NCBI RefSeq assembly: GCF_036186745.1
Contig: NZ_CP108086.1
Location: forward strand, 5,208,001-5,272,000
DNA length: 64,000 nt
DNA from: Microbispora hainanensis
GTDB lineage: Bacteria > Actinomycetota > Actinomycetes > Streptosporangiales > Streptosporangiaceae
Direction of reading: 5' to 3'
Positions 16,961 through 24,752 of the stretch are shown in pieces. The notes under the pieces are model-generated. The model searched no databases and had not been told where the DNA came from. It saw only the letters and a program-made list of their open reading frames with translations. A program made the translations under genes and the position numbers. The stretch's first letter is position 1, and each line of letters begins with the position of its first letter.

Positions 16961-18265
16961 TTACGTAAGCCGGTTGATCTTCAACCCGAGGGAGGTGAAC
17001 TGTTCGAACGGCCTGTGGTAACCGCGTTCGATGTGGTTGACGCCGCGCAGGGTCGAGGTGCCCTCGGCCACGGCGGCGGCCAGCACCGCGGAGAACCCGG
17101 CGCGGATGTCGGGGAGCGTGACGTCGGCCCCGCGCAGGTTGGAGACTCCGCGCACGACCGCCGAGTGCTTGGCGTTGGTGTCGTGGTAGCGGCACGCCGG
17201 CCCGCCCAGGCACTGGGCGAACACCTCGATCTCGCACCCCATCTTCTGCAGCGCGGGAACGTACACGAGCCGGTTCTCGAACACCGTCTCGTGCAGCACC
17301 GACATGCCCTCGGCGCGGGTGAACAGCACCATCAGCGGCGTCTGCCAGTCCGTCATGAAACCGGGGTGGGTGTCGGTCTGCACCGCCGCGGCGCGCAGGC
17401 CGTCCGGGGCGGAGGCGCACAGCCACTCGTCGGTGATCTCGAACCGCGCGCCCATCCTCGCCAGCGTGGTGATGGCGGTGACGAGCCGGTCCTGGTGGCA
17501 GCCGTGCACGCGCACCTCGCCACCCGTCACCAGGCCCGCCACGAGGTAGGAGAACGCCTCGATACGGTCGCCGGCCAGCCAGGTGGAGGCGCCGTGCAGC
17601 CGTTCGACGCCCTCGATGACGATGCGCCGGTCGGGGCTCAGCTCGATCATCGCGCCCATGCGCTGGAGGAACAGCGCCAGCTCCACCACCTCGGGCTCCA
17701 TCGCCGCGCCCTTGATGACGGTCTTGCCCTCCGCCAGCACCGCCGTCATGAGGATCGTCTCGGTGGCGCCCACGCTGGGGTAGGGGAGCGTGATACGGCT
17801 GCCGCGCAGCCGGGCCGCCTTGGCGGTGATGCCGTTGTCGCCGACCTCGATCTCCGCGCCCATCGACCGCAGCGCCTCGACGTGGAAGTTGACCGGCCTC
17901 CTGCCGATCGGGTCGCCGCCGACGAGGGGGACGAACGCCTCGCCCGCCAGGTGCAGCAGCGGGCCGAGCATCAGGATCGGGATGCGGTTGAGCCCGGTGT
18001 ACTCCTCCGGCACACGCGGCCGTATCTCGGAGCCCCGCTCGATGGTGATCTCACCGGGGGTGATCTCCACGTGGATGCCGAGGGCTTCGAGCATGGCGGC
18101 GGTGAGCCCCACCTCGCCGACCTCGGGGGCGTTGTGCAGCGTGCTCGGACCCGTGCCGAGCATCGCGGCCACCATGTGTTTCGAGACCGCGTTCTTCGAT
18201 CCGCGGACCTCCACGTCCCCCCGCAGGGGGCCGGACGGGTCGATCTGCCATACCTCTTCGCTCAC
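16961..18265 (-). CDS. murA: UDP-N-acetylglucosamine 1-carboxyvinyltransferase (MurA) paralogue, Asp in place of catalytic-loop Cys
   Basis: 434 residues from GTG at 18265 with AAGGAGG just upstream; the further upstream frame is non-coding in character. EPSP-synthase/MurA fold with the conserved Lys24-Asn25 pair (RGSKNAVSKH), R-P-V loop and inside-out barrel repeats. In the flexible catalytic loop the sequence is LVGGDPIGRRPVN, so Asp118 stands where Escherichia coli MurA has Cys115, the residue fosfomycin alkylates; Asp there is known from mycobacterial MurA and confers insensitivity. It transfers enolpyruvate from PEP to UDP-GlcNAc, first committed peptidoglycan step. Actinomycetes often carry two MurA-type genes; this may be the secondary one, a point the window cannot settle. 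Its gene precedes that of the penicillin-binding protein on the same strand. Confidence 0.9.
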   Translation of the reverse strand: MSEEVWQIDPSGPLRGDVEVRGSKNAVSKHMVAAMLGTGPSTLHNAPEVGEVGLTAAMLEALGIHVEITPGEITIERGSEIRPRVPEEYTGLNRIPILMLGPLLHLAGEAFVPLVGGDPIGRRPVNFHVEALRSMGAEIEVGDNGITAKAARLRGSRITLPYPSVGATETILMTAVLAEGKTVIKGAAMEPEVVELALFLQRMGAMIELSPDRRIVIEGVERLHGASTWLAGDRIEAFSYLVAGLVTGGEVRVHGCHQDRLVTAITTLARMGARFEITDEWLCASAPDGLRAAAVQTDTHPGFMTDWQTPLMVLFTRAEGMSVLHETVFENRLVYVPALQKMGCEIEVFAQCLGGPACRYHDTNAKHSAVVRGVSNLRGADVTLPDIRAGFSAVLAAAVAEGTSTLRGVNHIERGYHRPFEQFTSLGLKINRLT

Positions 18266-18353
18266 TCGGCCTCCTTGGCCCACACCGATGCCGTGTGTCC
18301 CCTGCACGCGGCTCAGGCAAGAGTAACGGGACCGGGCCCGATCACCACGTGGG

Positions 18354-18359
18354 TACTAT
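18354..18359 (+). promoter_or_regulatory. Candidate -10 box, leaderless start
   Basis: TACTAT lies 7 nt before the GTG at 18367, a distance that would place transcription start at or next to the start codon. No ribosome site is seen for that GTG. No convincing -35 hexamer. Confidence 0.45.
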
Positions 18360-18366
18360 CGGGACG

Positions 18367-18885
18367 GTGCGGCATCTGAGGGGCAATCTGGCGGCGATCG
18401 GGGTAACCGTCCTCGTACTCGCCGTCCTCGGGGTGGTCGCGGGATACGTCTGGTCGGCGCTCGCCCCCGCCGCGCGATACGTGCTGATCGACGGGACGCC
18501 GCATCTGGCCGACCCCGAGTCGCAGTCGCTCATCGAGGCCGACGGCTGGTTCGCCGTGGTCACCGGCGCGTTCGGCCTGGCCTGCGGGATCGTGGGCTAC
18601 GTGCTGTCGCGCAAGCAGCCGGTCCAGGTCCTCATCGGGCTCGCCGCCGGCGGGCTGCTCGCCGGATATGTCGCCATGCTGGTCGGCAGTACGGCCAAGG
18701 GCGGGGTCCAGGCGGCGGGACCGGACGGCTACACCACCACCACCTCGCTGGACCTGACCGCGCACGGCGTGCTGTTCGCCTGGCCGCTCCTGGCCACCGC
18801 GGTCTTCTGGGTCATCGAGTTCGCCGTGACCTACAACCAGCGGGGCGGCACGCCCCAGGCCCTGCCGCCGGGGCCTAAGCTCTGA
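18367..18885 (+). CDS. DUF2567-like integral membrane protein
   Basis: 172 residues from GTG at 18367. Four membrane segments at about 10-32, 62-82, 90-110 and 140-160, with a periplasmic stretch between the first two (PAARYVLIDGTPHLADPESQSLIEADGWF) that is typical of actinobacterial DUF2567 proteins. Function unknown. It is divergent from murA (about 100 bp shared promoter space) and converges with the amidase, overlapping its 3' end by 11 bp. Confidence 0.75.
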   Translation: MRHLRGNLAAIGVTVLVLAVLGVVAGYVWSALAPAARYVLIDGTPHLADPESQSLIEADGWFAVVTGAFGLACGIVGYVLSRKQPVQVLIGLAAGGLLAGYVAMLVGSTAKGGVQAAGPDGYTTTTSLDLTAHGVLFAWPLLATAVFWVIEFAVTYNQRGGTPQALPPGPKL

Positions 18886-20275
18886 CGATGCCCGGCTGGG
18901 TCCGCCAGAAGCCGGTCGCCTGTTCGAAGGCGTGCCCGAGGCGCAAGACGTCCATGTCGGCCCATGGCCTGCCGACGATCTGCAGGCCGACCGGCAGGCC
19001 GTCGGGCGTGAACCCGCACGGCACTGACATCGCGGGCGCGTGCAGCACGCTGATCCAGTAGCACGACCGCATCCAGGCCAGGTAGTCGGGCATCTCCACC
19101 CCGGCCACCTCGGTGACGTACGGCTGCTCGACCGGGAACGGCGGCACCTGGCTGACGGGCGCGACCAGGAAGTCGTAGCGGCCGAAGAACTCGCGCATGC
19201 GGTGGAACAGGCCGGTGCGCAGCCGCTCGGCCCTGGCGAGGTCGGCCCCGGTGACCTTCCGTCCCTGCTCGACGTTCCAGGCCACGTTGGGGCCCACCTC
19301 GGGGAGGTCGCCGAAGTTGAGCGCGTAGAACCACGACCGGTAGACGCGGAACGCCTCCTCGGCAGCGGACAGGTCCAAATCCACCCGCTCGACCTCGACC
19401 CCCAGCGCGGCCAGCGTCTCGGCCGCCCGCGCCGTCGCCGCCGCGGTGCGGGGATCGACCGGCAGGCCGCCGAGGTCGGGGCTGAAGGCGACGCGGACCC
19501 CGGCGAGGTCCATGTCGAGCGACCCCGCGAACGCCGAGCCGTCCTCGCGGATCGAGAACGGCGAGACCGGGTCGAACCCGGCGATGGCCGACATGAACAG
19601 CGCCAGGTCGCCCGAGGTGCGGGCCATCGGCCCCGGCACGCTGAGCGTGTACCAGGCCGCCGTCGCCGACTTCGCCGGCACCCGTCCCGGGGTGGGCCGC
19701 AGACCGGCCACGTTGCAGAACGACGCGGGGTTGCGCAGCGAGCCGCCCATGTCGGAACCGTCGGCCAGCGGCACCATCCGGCAGGCCAGCGCCGCCGCCG
19801 CGCCGCCGCTGCTGCCGCCCGCGCTCTTCGACAGGTCGTACGGGTTGCGCGTCGCCCCGAACACTTCGTTGACCGTGTGCGAGCCGGTGCCGAACTCCGG
19901 GGTGTTCGTCTTGCCCAGCGCGATCCCGCCCGCCTCGCGGATGCGCCGCACGAGCGGGTCGTCCTCGGTGGGCACGTGGTCGGCGAACGCCCGCGAGCCG
20001 TACGTGGTCCGCACGCCGGCGGTGTCGGCGAGGTCCTTGTGCGCGACCGGGATGCCGTGCAGCGGGCCGCGCACCAGGCCGCGCCGCAGGTCCTCGTCGG
20101 CGCGTGCGGCCTGGTCGAGCGCGCGCTCGGCGGTCAGCGTCACGATGGCGTTGACCCGCGGGTTCGTCTCCTCCACGCGCCGCAGGCACGCCTCGGTCAG
20201 CTCGACGGCGCTCACCTCGCGCGCCCGCAGCAGCGCGGCCATCTCCGTCGCGGTGAGGTCGGCCAGCTCGTTCAC
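18875..20275 (-). CDS. Amidase signature-family hydrolase
   Basis: 466 residues from GTG at 20275 (NELADLTATEMAALLRARE), a common start for this family; the longer frame from 20341 adds basic low-complexity residues. The Ser-cisSer-Lys triad is complete: Lys80 in AHKDLADT, cis-Ser155 in SAGGSSGG, nucleophile Ser179 in GSDMGGSLRNPA. It hydrolyses a carboxamide. It is not a GatA component by context: no gatB or gatC neighbours and the region after the triad differs. The natural substrate cannot be named. No signal peptide, so cytoplasmic. Confidence 0.9.
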   Translation of the reverse strand: MNELADLTATEMAALLRAREVSAVELTEACLRRVEETNPRVNAIVTLTAERALDQAARADEDLRRGLVRGPLHGIPVAHKDLADTAGVRTTYGSRAFADHVPTEDDPLVRRIREAGGIALGKTNTPEFGTGSHTVNEVFGATRNPYDLSKSAGGSSGGAAAALACRMVPLADGSDMGGSLRNPASFCNVAGLRPTPGRVPAKSATAAWYTLSVPGPMARTSGDLALFMSAIAGFDPVSPFSIREDGSAFAGSLDMDLAGVRVAFSPDLGGLPVDPRTAAATARAAETLAALGVEVERVDLDLSAAEEAFRVYRSWFYALNFGDLPEVGPNVAWNVEQGRKVTGADLARAERLRTGLFHRMREFFGRYDFLVAPVSQVPPFPVEQPYVTEVAGVEMPDYLAWMRSCYWISVLHAPAMSVPCGFTPDGLPVGLQIVGRPWADMDVLRLGHAFEQATGFWRTQPGIVRA

Positions 20276-20353
20276 GGCTCCCCCGTTCGGTGTGGTTCCC
20301 CGGCCAGTCTTACGGCCGCGGAGCCGTACGGGCGATGGCAACAGTAGACAGGC

Positions 20354-20851
20354 TCAGAGCTTCGCGATGGGGGCGGTCACCGCCTGGGCGAGCCGGATGA
20401 GGTTGCCCGGCGCGGTCTCGATCTGCAGCCCGCGCCGCCCGGCGGAGAAGAAGATCGTCTCGAAGCCGAGCGCGGACTCGTCCACGACAGTCGGCAGCCG
20501 CTTGCGCTGGCCGAGCGGGCTGATGCCGCCGACCACATAGCCGGTGACCCGTTCCACCTTGGCCGCCTCGGCCATCGCCGCCCGCTTGCCCTTCAGCGCC
20601 GCCGCGAACGCCTTGAGGTCGAGCTTGCCCGCCACCGGCACGACCGCGACCGCGAGGCCCGTCTCGGTCTCCGCCACCAGCGTCTTGAAGATCCGCTCGT
20701 ACGGCAGGCCGAGCGCGTCGGCCGCCTCCTCGCCGTACGCCTGGGCGTTCGGATCGTGGTCATAGGGGTGAAGGGTGAACTCCGCCTTCGCCTGCGTGAG
20801 GGCGACCGTCGCCGGAGTGCCCTGGCCGCCCTTGCTCTTGGTCTTGCTCAC
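20354..20851 (-). CDS. ybaK: Cys-tRNA(Pro)/Cys-tRNA(Cys) deacylase YbaK
   Basis: 165 residues. YbaK/EbsC fold with the family blocks LHPYDHDP, EEAADALGLPYERIFKTLV, VVPVAGKLDLKAFAAALKGKRAAM and YVVGGISPLGQRKRLPTVVDESA (the GGxSPxG segment around the tRNA-binding Lys-rich loop). It removes Cys misloaded on tRNA(Pro) by prolyl-tRNA synthetase. Length matches the family. Gene lies alone between the amidase and an intergenic triplicated repeat. Confidence 0.93.
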   Translation of the reverse strand: MSKTKSKGGQGTPATVALTQAKAEFTLHPYDHDPNAQAYGEEAADALGLPYERIFKTLVAETETGLAVAVVPVAGKLDLKAFAAALKGKRAAMAEAAKVERVTGYVVGGISPLGQRKRLPTVVDESALGFETIFFSAGRRGLQIETAPGNLIRLAQAVTAPIAKL

Positions 20852-20860
20852 GACGGCAAG

Positions 20861-20932
20861 CTTAAGGTCGCTCCGCTCCGGCCGCTTAAGGTCGCTCCGC
20901 TCCGGCCGCTTAAGGTCGCTCCGCTCCCGGCG
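20861..20932. repeat. 24-bp tandem repeat, three copies
   Basis: Copies at 20861-20884, 20885-20908 (identical) and 20909-20932 (two to three differences at the end), each beginning with the AflII-like palindrome CTTAAG. It sits upstream of ybaK and downstream of the arsC-like gene on the same strand, so it would be in the ybaK 5' region. Confidence 0.9.
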
Positions 20933-20954
20933 GGCGACCGCGTCAGGGGAGCGT

Positions 20955-21311
20955 TCAGGGGAGGACGGAGCGTACGGCCTCGGGGGAGCGGGCCACCACG
21001 GCGGTGCCGTCGTCGGCGGTGATGATCGGCCGCTGGATCAGGATCGGGTGAGCGGCCATGGCCTCGATCCACCGCCCGCGGGCCGCCTCGTCGCGCGGCC
21101 ACGACTCCAGGTCGAGCTCGGCCGCGACGGGCTCGCCGAGGCGGGCTACGTCCCAGGGCTCCAGGCCGAGGCGGCGCAGCACCTCGGTGAGCTCCTCCGC
21201 GCTCGGCGGGTCCTCCAGGTAGTGCCGCACGGTGTATCCGGCGCCCTCGGCGTCGAGCAGCGACAGGGCCGACCGGCACTTCGAGCAGGCCGGGTTGATC
21301 CAGATCTCCAT
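20955..21311 (-). CDS. ArsC/Spx-family thioredoxin-fold protein
   Basis: 118 residues from ATG at 21311 (MEIWINPACSKC). Cys9 and Cys12 form a CxxC at the start of the first helix; the later block IQRPIITADDGTAVVARSPEAV is the conserved substrate-binding turn of ArsC/YffB proteins (cis-Pro after the Arg). Members are annotated arsenate reductases, but without arsR, arsB or acr3 nearby a general glutaredoxin-like role is equally possible. No upstream ribosome site of note. Confidence 0.88.
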   Translation of the reverse strand: MEIWINPACSKCRSALSLLDAEGAGYTVRHYLEDPPSAEELTEVLRRLGLEPWDVARLGEPVAAELDLESWPRDEAARGRWIEAMAAHPILIQRPIITADDGTAVVARSPEAVRSVLP

Positions 21312-21444
21312 GCGGTCATTGTCCCGCCCGGCGGAGCGTAAACGGGGCTTCATGCCCACCCGGCGAATGGCAAAACGATCTAAAGGGGACAATTTCTTCA
21401 CGTGGCCTTTTGTCGATGGGAGTGGCCGAGCGGGAGGGCAGCGG

Positions 21445-22086
21445 ATGGGAACGGTCAGTGGTGTCGTGGGTGACGTCGCGAAGGGACAGGCATGCCTGTT
21501 CGGCGGGCTCGGGGTGTGCGTCACCCTCCGGCCGGAGGGTCTGGCGGTCAACCACGGCATGAGCTACTTCGGTGTCCACTGGCAGACCCTGCTGCCGTAC
21601 GCCGCGGGTCTCGCGGGCGCCGCGCTGTTCACCCACCGGGCGCTGCGCGACGCGGCGGCCCGCACGCCGCACCCCGCCCACCTGCGGCGGATGGCCGGCT
21701 CGTTCGTCGTGCTGCTGGCCGGGATCGTGCTGACGCCCTACACGCTGGGCGGGGTGGTCGACTGGGCGCACCGGGGGCTGGGCGCGGCCCTGTTCGTGCT
21801 CCAGCTCCTGCTGGCCGTACGGCTCGTCGCGTGGGCCCACGGCGACGCGGTCGGCGTCGCGTTCTTCCTGGTCCAGCTCGGCGGGGGCGTCCTCGCCGCG
21901 GTGTACGTGCTCCAGACCGAGGGGCTGCTCATCCACGGCGAGGCGACGTTCCAGCTCGGGTTCGCCCTGGTGCTGGCCAGGACGCTCCCGCTGCTCGCGC
22001 CCCCGATCGCCGCGGCGGCCGTGGCCTCGGGCGGCGCGCCCGCCGCCGCACCCGCCGCCTCCCCGGCGACGGTCTCATGCCAGTGA
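21445..22086 (+). CDS. Multi-pass membrane protein of unknown function
   Basis: 213 residues from ATG at 21445, chosen for the ribosome site GGGAGGG about 8 nt upstream; earlier in-frame ATGs lack one. After a short N-terminal segment (LRPEGLAVNHGMSYFG), five to six hydrophobic segments alternate with short loops (about 48-62, 80-100, 110-125, 135-155, 170-195), ending in an Ala/Pro-rich tail. I do not recognise a named family. Converges with the flavoprotein at 22075 with a 12-bp overlap. Confidence 0.75.
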   Translation: MGTVSGVVGDVAKGQACLFGGLGVCVTLRPEGLAVNHGMSYFGVHWQTLLPYAAGLAGAALFTHRALRDAAARTPHPAHLRRMAGSFVVLLAGIVLTPYTLGGVVDWAHRGLGAALFVLQLLLAVRLVAWAHGDAVGVAFFLVQLGGGVLAAVYVLQTEGLLIHGEATFQLGFALVLARTLPLLAPPIAAAAVASGGAPAAAPAASPATVSCQ

Positions 22087-23310
22087 GACGGTGATCGGCC
22101 CGCCGCGCGGGTCCGCGCCGGACAGCAGCGACGACGGCACCCGGAACACCCGGCCGGGGGAGACCGGCCACGGCAGCGTGCGGCGGGCGATCTCCCGGCC
22201 GCCCTGCGTCACCACGACCCTCGCGACGGCGCGGTGCTCGTCCGGCCACAGCAGGATCCGGCGCCGGGGCGGCGCGCCCGCACCCGGCCTGACCAGGCCG
22301 GGGGAGACCCATCGGAACGGCGTCCCGGCCCGCAGCGGGATCGCACCCGCGTCCGTCGACGTGCCGCCGAGGTGGTCCAGGACGTGCCGCACCACGTGAC
22401 GGCCGTCGAGTGCCGCCACGTCGGCGGTGTCCACGGGGTGGATCAGGTTGCCGACCGCGAACACGCCGGGGCGGCTGGTGGCCAGGGTGTTGTCCACGAC
22501 CGGGCTCCTGCTGCCCGGGTCCATCGCCAGCCCGGCGGCCCGGGCCAGCTCGTGGTCCGGGATCCAGCCGCCGGTGAACACCACCGTGTCGCAGGGCACC
22601 GTGCGGCGCTCGCCCGTGCGCAGGTCCTCGACCTCGACCGACTCCACGGCGTCGCGCCCGTTGATCCGCACGACCCGGGTGGCGGTGGCGACGGGCACGC
22701 GCAACAGGGCCCGCCCCGGCACGCCGAACGCCGCGTACGACTCGGCGCGGGCGTGCTCGCTGGTCATCAGCACGGTGCGGCAGCCCGCCGCGCGCAGGGT
22801 GAGCGCGGCCGACCAGCTCACCGGCTCGGCCCCGACGACGACGGCCCGCGTGCCGGCCCTGCCGCGATGCAGGTGGACCAGGTTCTGGAGCTGCCCGGTC
22901 GTCAGCACGCCCGGCGGGCGGTCGCCCGGCACCATCCGGGCCGTACGGGGACGTTCCCGCGCACCGGTCGCCAGGACGACGGCGCGGGCCTCCACCCGCA
23001 GCCGGCCCTCCGGCGTGGTGACGTCGAGGGCACGCTCCCCTGCCCAGCCGGTGACCATGGCCGAGGTGCGCACCCGCGCCCCGGCCTCCAGGGCGCGGTT
23101 GGCCAGCAGGCGGGCGTACGCGGGGCCGGTCATCACCGTGCGCAGGTCGCGCAGGCCGAAGCCGGTGTGGTGGCTGTGCCGGGGGATGCCGCCCGCCTCC
23201 CGCTCCCGGTCGAGCACCAGCACCCGCAGGCCGGCCGCCGCGAGACCGGCGGCGGCGGTCAGCCCGGAAGGGCCGCCGCCCACGACGGCGACGTCGGTGG
23301 TGACGCGCAT
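22075..23310 (-). CDS. NAD(P)/FAD-dependent oxidoreductase, GlpB-like partner
   Basis: 411 residues from ATG at 23310; the A of its start is the last base of the preceding TGA (TGATG). FAD-binding GxGxxG in VAVVGGGPSGLTAAAGLAAAGLRVLVLD, a second nucleotide fold around AVVVGAEPVSW, and the closing TSRPGVFAVGNLIHPVDTADVAALDG flavin segment. Flavoproteins of this type sit beside GlpA-like subunits with a BFD-type [2Fe-2S] domain and replace GlpB. The last 90 residues form an additional beta-rich tail (ILLWPDEHRAVARVVVTQGG) of unknown role. No GlpC or DUF1667 iron-sulphur gene follows, so the electron acceptor is unclear. Confidence 0.82.
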   Translation of the reverse strand: MRVTTDVAVVGGGPSGLTAAAGLAAAGLRVLVLDREREAGGIPRHSHHTGFGLRDLRTVMTGPAYARLLANRALEAGARVRTSAMVTGWAGERALDVTTPEGRLRVEARAVVLATGARERPRTARMVPGDRPPGVLTTGQLQNLVHLHRGRAGTRAVVVGAEPVSWSAALTLRAAGCRTVLMTSEHARAESYAAFGVPGRALLRVPVATATRVVRINGRDAVESVEVEDLRTGERRTVPCDTVVFTGGWIPDHELARAAGLAMDPGSRSPVVDNTLATSRPGVFAVGNLIHPVDTADVAALDGRHVVRHVLDHLGGTSTDAGAIPLRAGTPFRWVSPGLVRPGAGAPPRRRILLWPDEHRAVARVVVTQGGREIARRTLPWPVSPGRVFRVPSSLLSGADPRGGPITVSLA

Positions 23311-24752
23311 CACGATCCCTCCACGCGGGCGAGGCGCCCGGCGATCTCGGCTCCGCAGTAGAAGCCCTGGCAGCGGCCCATCATGGCCCGGGTGCGGCGG
23401 CGCAGGCCGTCGAGGTCCGCCGGGGGGAGGGGAGAGGCCAGGGCGTCCCTGATCTCCCCGGCGGTGACCCGTTCGCAGAAGCAGACCACGGTCCCGTACG
23501 CCGGGTCGCGGGCGATGAGGTCCTCGCGCAGGTACGGCCGGGGGAACGCCTCGCCGATGTTGGGCATCCGGGGCGGCTCCGGCAGGCCGTCGCGTACGGA
23601 GGTGACGAGGCCCGCCTCGGCCAGCAGCCCGGCGGCGTGCTCGGCGAGCGCCATCGACGCGGTCAGCCCGGTCGACCGGATGCCGCCGAGCACGAGATAG
23701 CGCCGCCCGGCGTCGAGGTGGACCTGGTAGTCGCCGTGCTCGGTGGCCGCCCGCAGCCCGGCGTAGGAGGCGGTGACCTCCTCGCTCATCAGTGCGGGCA
23801 TGAGCGCGAGGCCCTTGTCCACGAGGAACGCGAACCCCTCCTCGGAGGTGGAGGTGTCGGCGCGGTCGCGCAGGTCCTCGGCGGTGGGGCCGAGCATCAC
23901 GTTGCCGTAGATCGTCGGGCTGATCAGCACGCCCTTGCCGCGCGAGCTCGGCACGGGCAGCACGATGCGGGTCGCCAGCGGCCTGGCCATCTTGTCGAAG
24001 ACCAGCAGCTCGCCCCGGCGCGGCGTGACCGTGAACCGCTCGTGCCCGAACAGGCGGTCGACGGCGTCGGAGCCCAGCCCGGCGGCGTTGACGACCCAGC
24101 GGGCCCGCAGCGGGCCCCGGTTCGTCCGCAGCACGGTCGCCTGCCCGTCGTCGTGCTCGACGCCTTCGATCCGGGTGTTCAGCAGCACGCGGGCCCCCCG
24201 CGAGAGCGCCTCGGTGGCGTACGCGAGCGTGGTGGTCCACGGGCAGACGATCGACTCTCCGGGCACGGTCAGCCCGCCGAGCGCACCCGGGCCGAGGGCC
24301 GGGACCAGCCGGTAGACCTCGTCAGGCCCGACGATCTCGCACTCCCGATATCCGTTCTTCGCCGCCTTGTCCGCCAGCCCGGGGAGCGCGGCCAGCTCCT
24401 CGCCGGTCCAGGCGACCAGCAGCGCGCCGGTCCGCTCGACCGGGATGCCGGTGCGCTCGGCGTACCCGCCGAGCAGCTCGTATCCCCGCCGCACCAGGCG
24501 CGACTCCAGCGTGCCCGGTGTCGCGTCGAAGCCGGTGTGCAGGATCGCGGTGTTGGCCTTGCTGGTGCCGTCGCCGACGTCCGGGCTCGCCTCGGCCAGC
24601 ACGACCGACAGCGCGCGGCCGTCGTGTGCGCGTCCCGCCAGCTCGCGGGCCACGGCCGCGCCCACCACGCCGCCGCCGACCACCGCCACGTCGACCGTCT
24701 CGCCCGGCAGCGGCCCCGACCTGCTGACGCATCCGCTCGCGCATCCGCTCAC
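23310..24752 (-). CDS. Glycerol-3-phosphate dehydrogenase-like flavoprotein with BFD [2Fe-2S] domain (GlpA-like)
   Basis: 480 residues from GTG at 24752, preceded by GGGGAGGG and overlapping the kinase stop (GTGA). The DAO fold begins VDVAVVGGGVVGAAVARELAG; TSKANTAILHTGFDA is the substrate-side segment typical of GlpA and L-2-hydroxyglutarate oxidase relatives; residues about 425-475 carry the BFD cluster cysteines (VCFCERVTAGEI, then GRCQGFYCG). Likely oxidises glycerol-3-phosphate or a related 2-hydroxyacid phosphate, passing electrons to the GlpB-like partner. Between a FGGY kinase and that partner, all coupled, under a DeoR-type regulator gene. Confidence 0.85.
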   Translation of the reverse strand: MSGCASGCVSRSGPLPGETVDVAVVGGGVVGAAVARELAGRAHDGRALSVVLAEASPDVGDGTSKANTAILHTGFDATPGTLESRLVRRGYELLGGYAERTGIPVERTGALLVAWTGEELAALPGLADKAAKNGYRECEIVGPDEVYRLVPALGPGALGGLTVPGESIVCPWTTTLAYATEALSRGARVLLNTRIEGVEHDDGQATVLRTNRGPLRARWVVNAAGLGSDAVDRLFGHERFTVTPRRGELLVFDKMARPLATRIVLPVPSSRGKGVLISPTIYGNVMLGPTAEDLRDRADTSTSEEGFAFLVDKGLALMPALMSEEVTASYAGLRAATEHGDYQVHLDAGRRYLVLGGIRSTGLTASMALAEHAAGLLAEAGLVTSVRDGLPEPPRMPNIGEAFPRPYLREDLIARDPAYGTVVCFCERVTAGEIRDALASPLPPADLDGLRRRTRAMMGRCQGFYCGAEIAGRLARVEGS

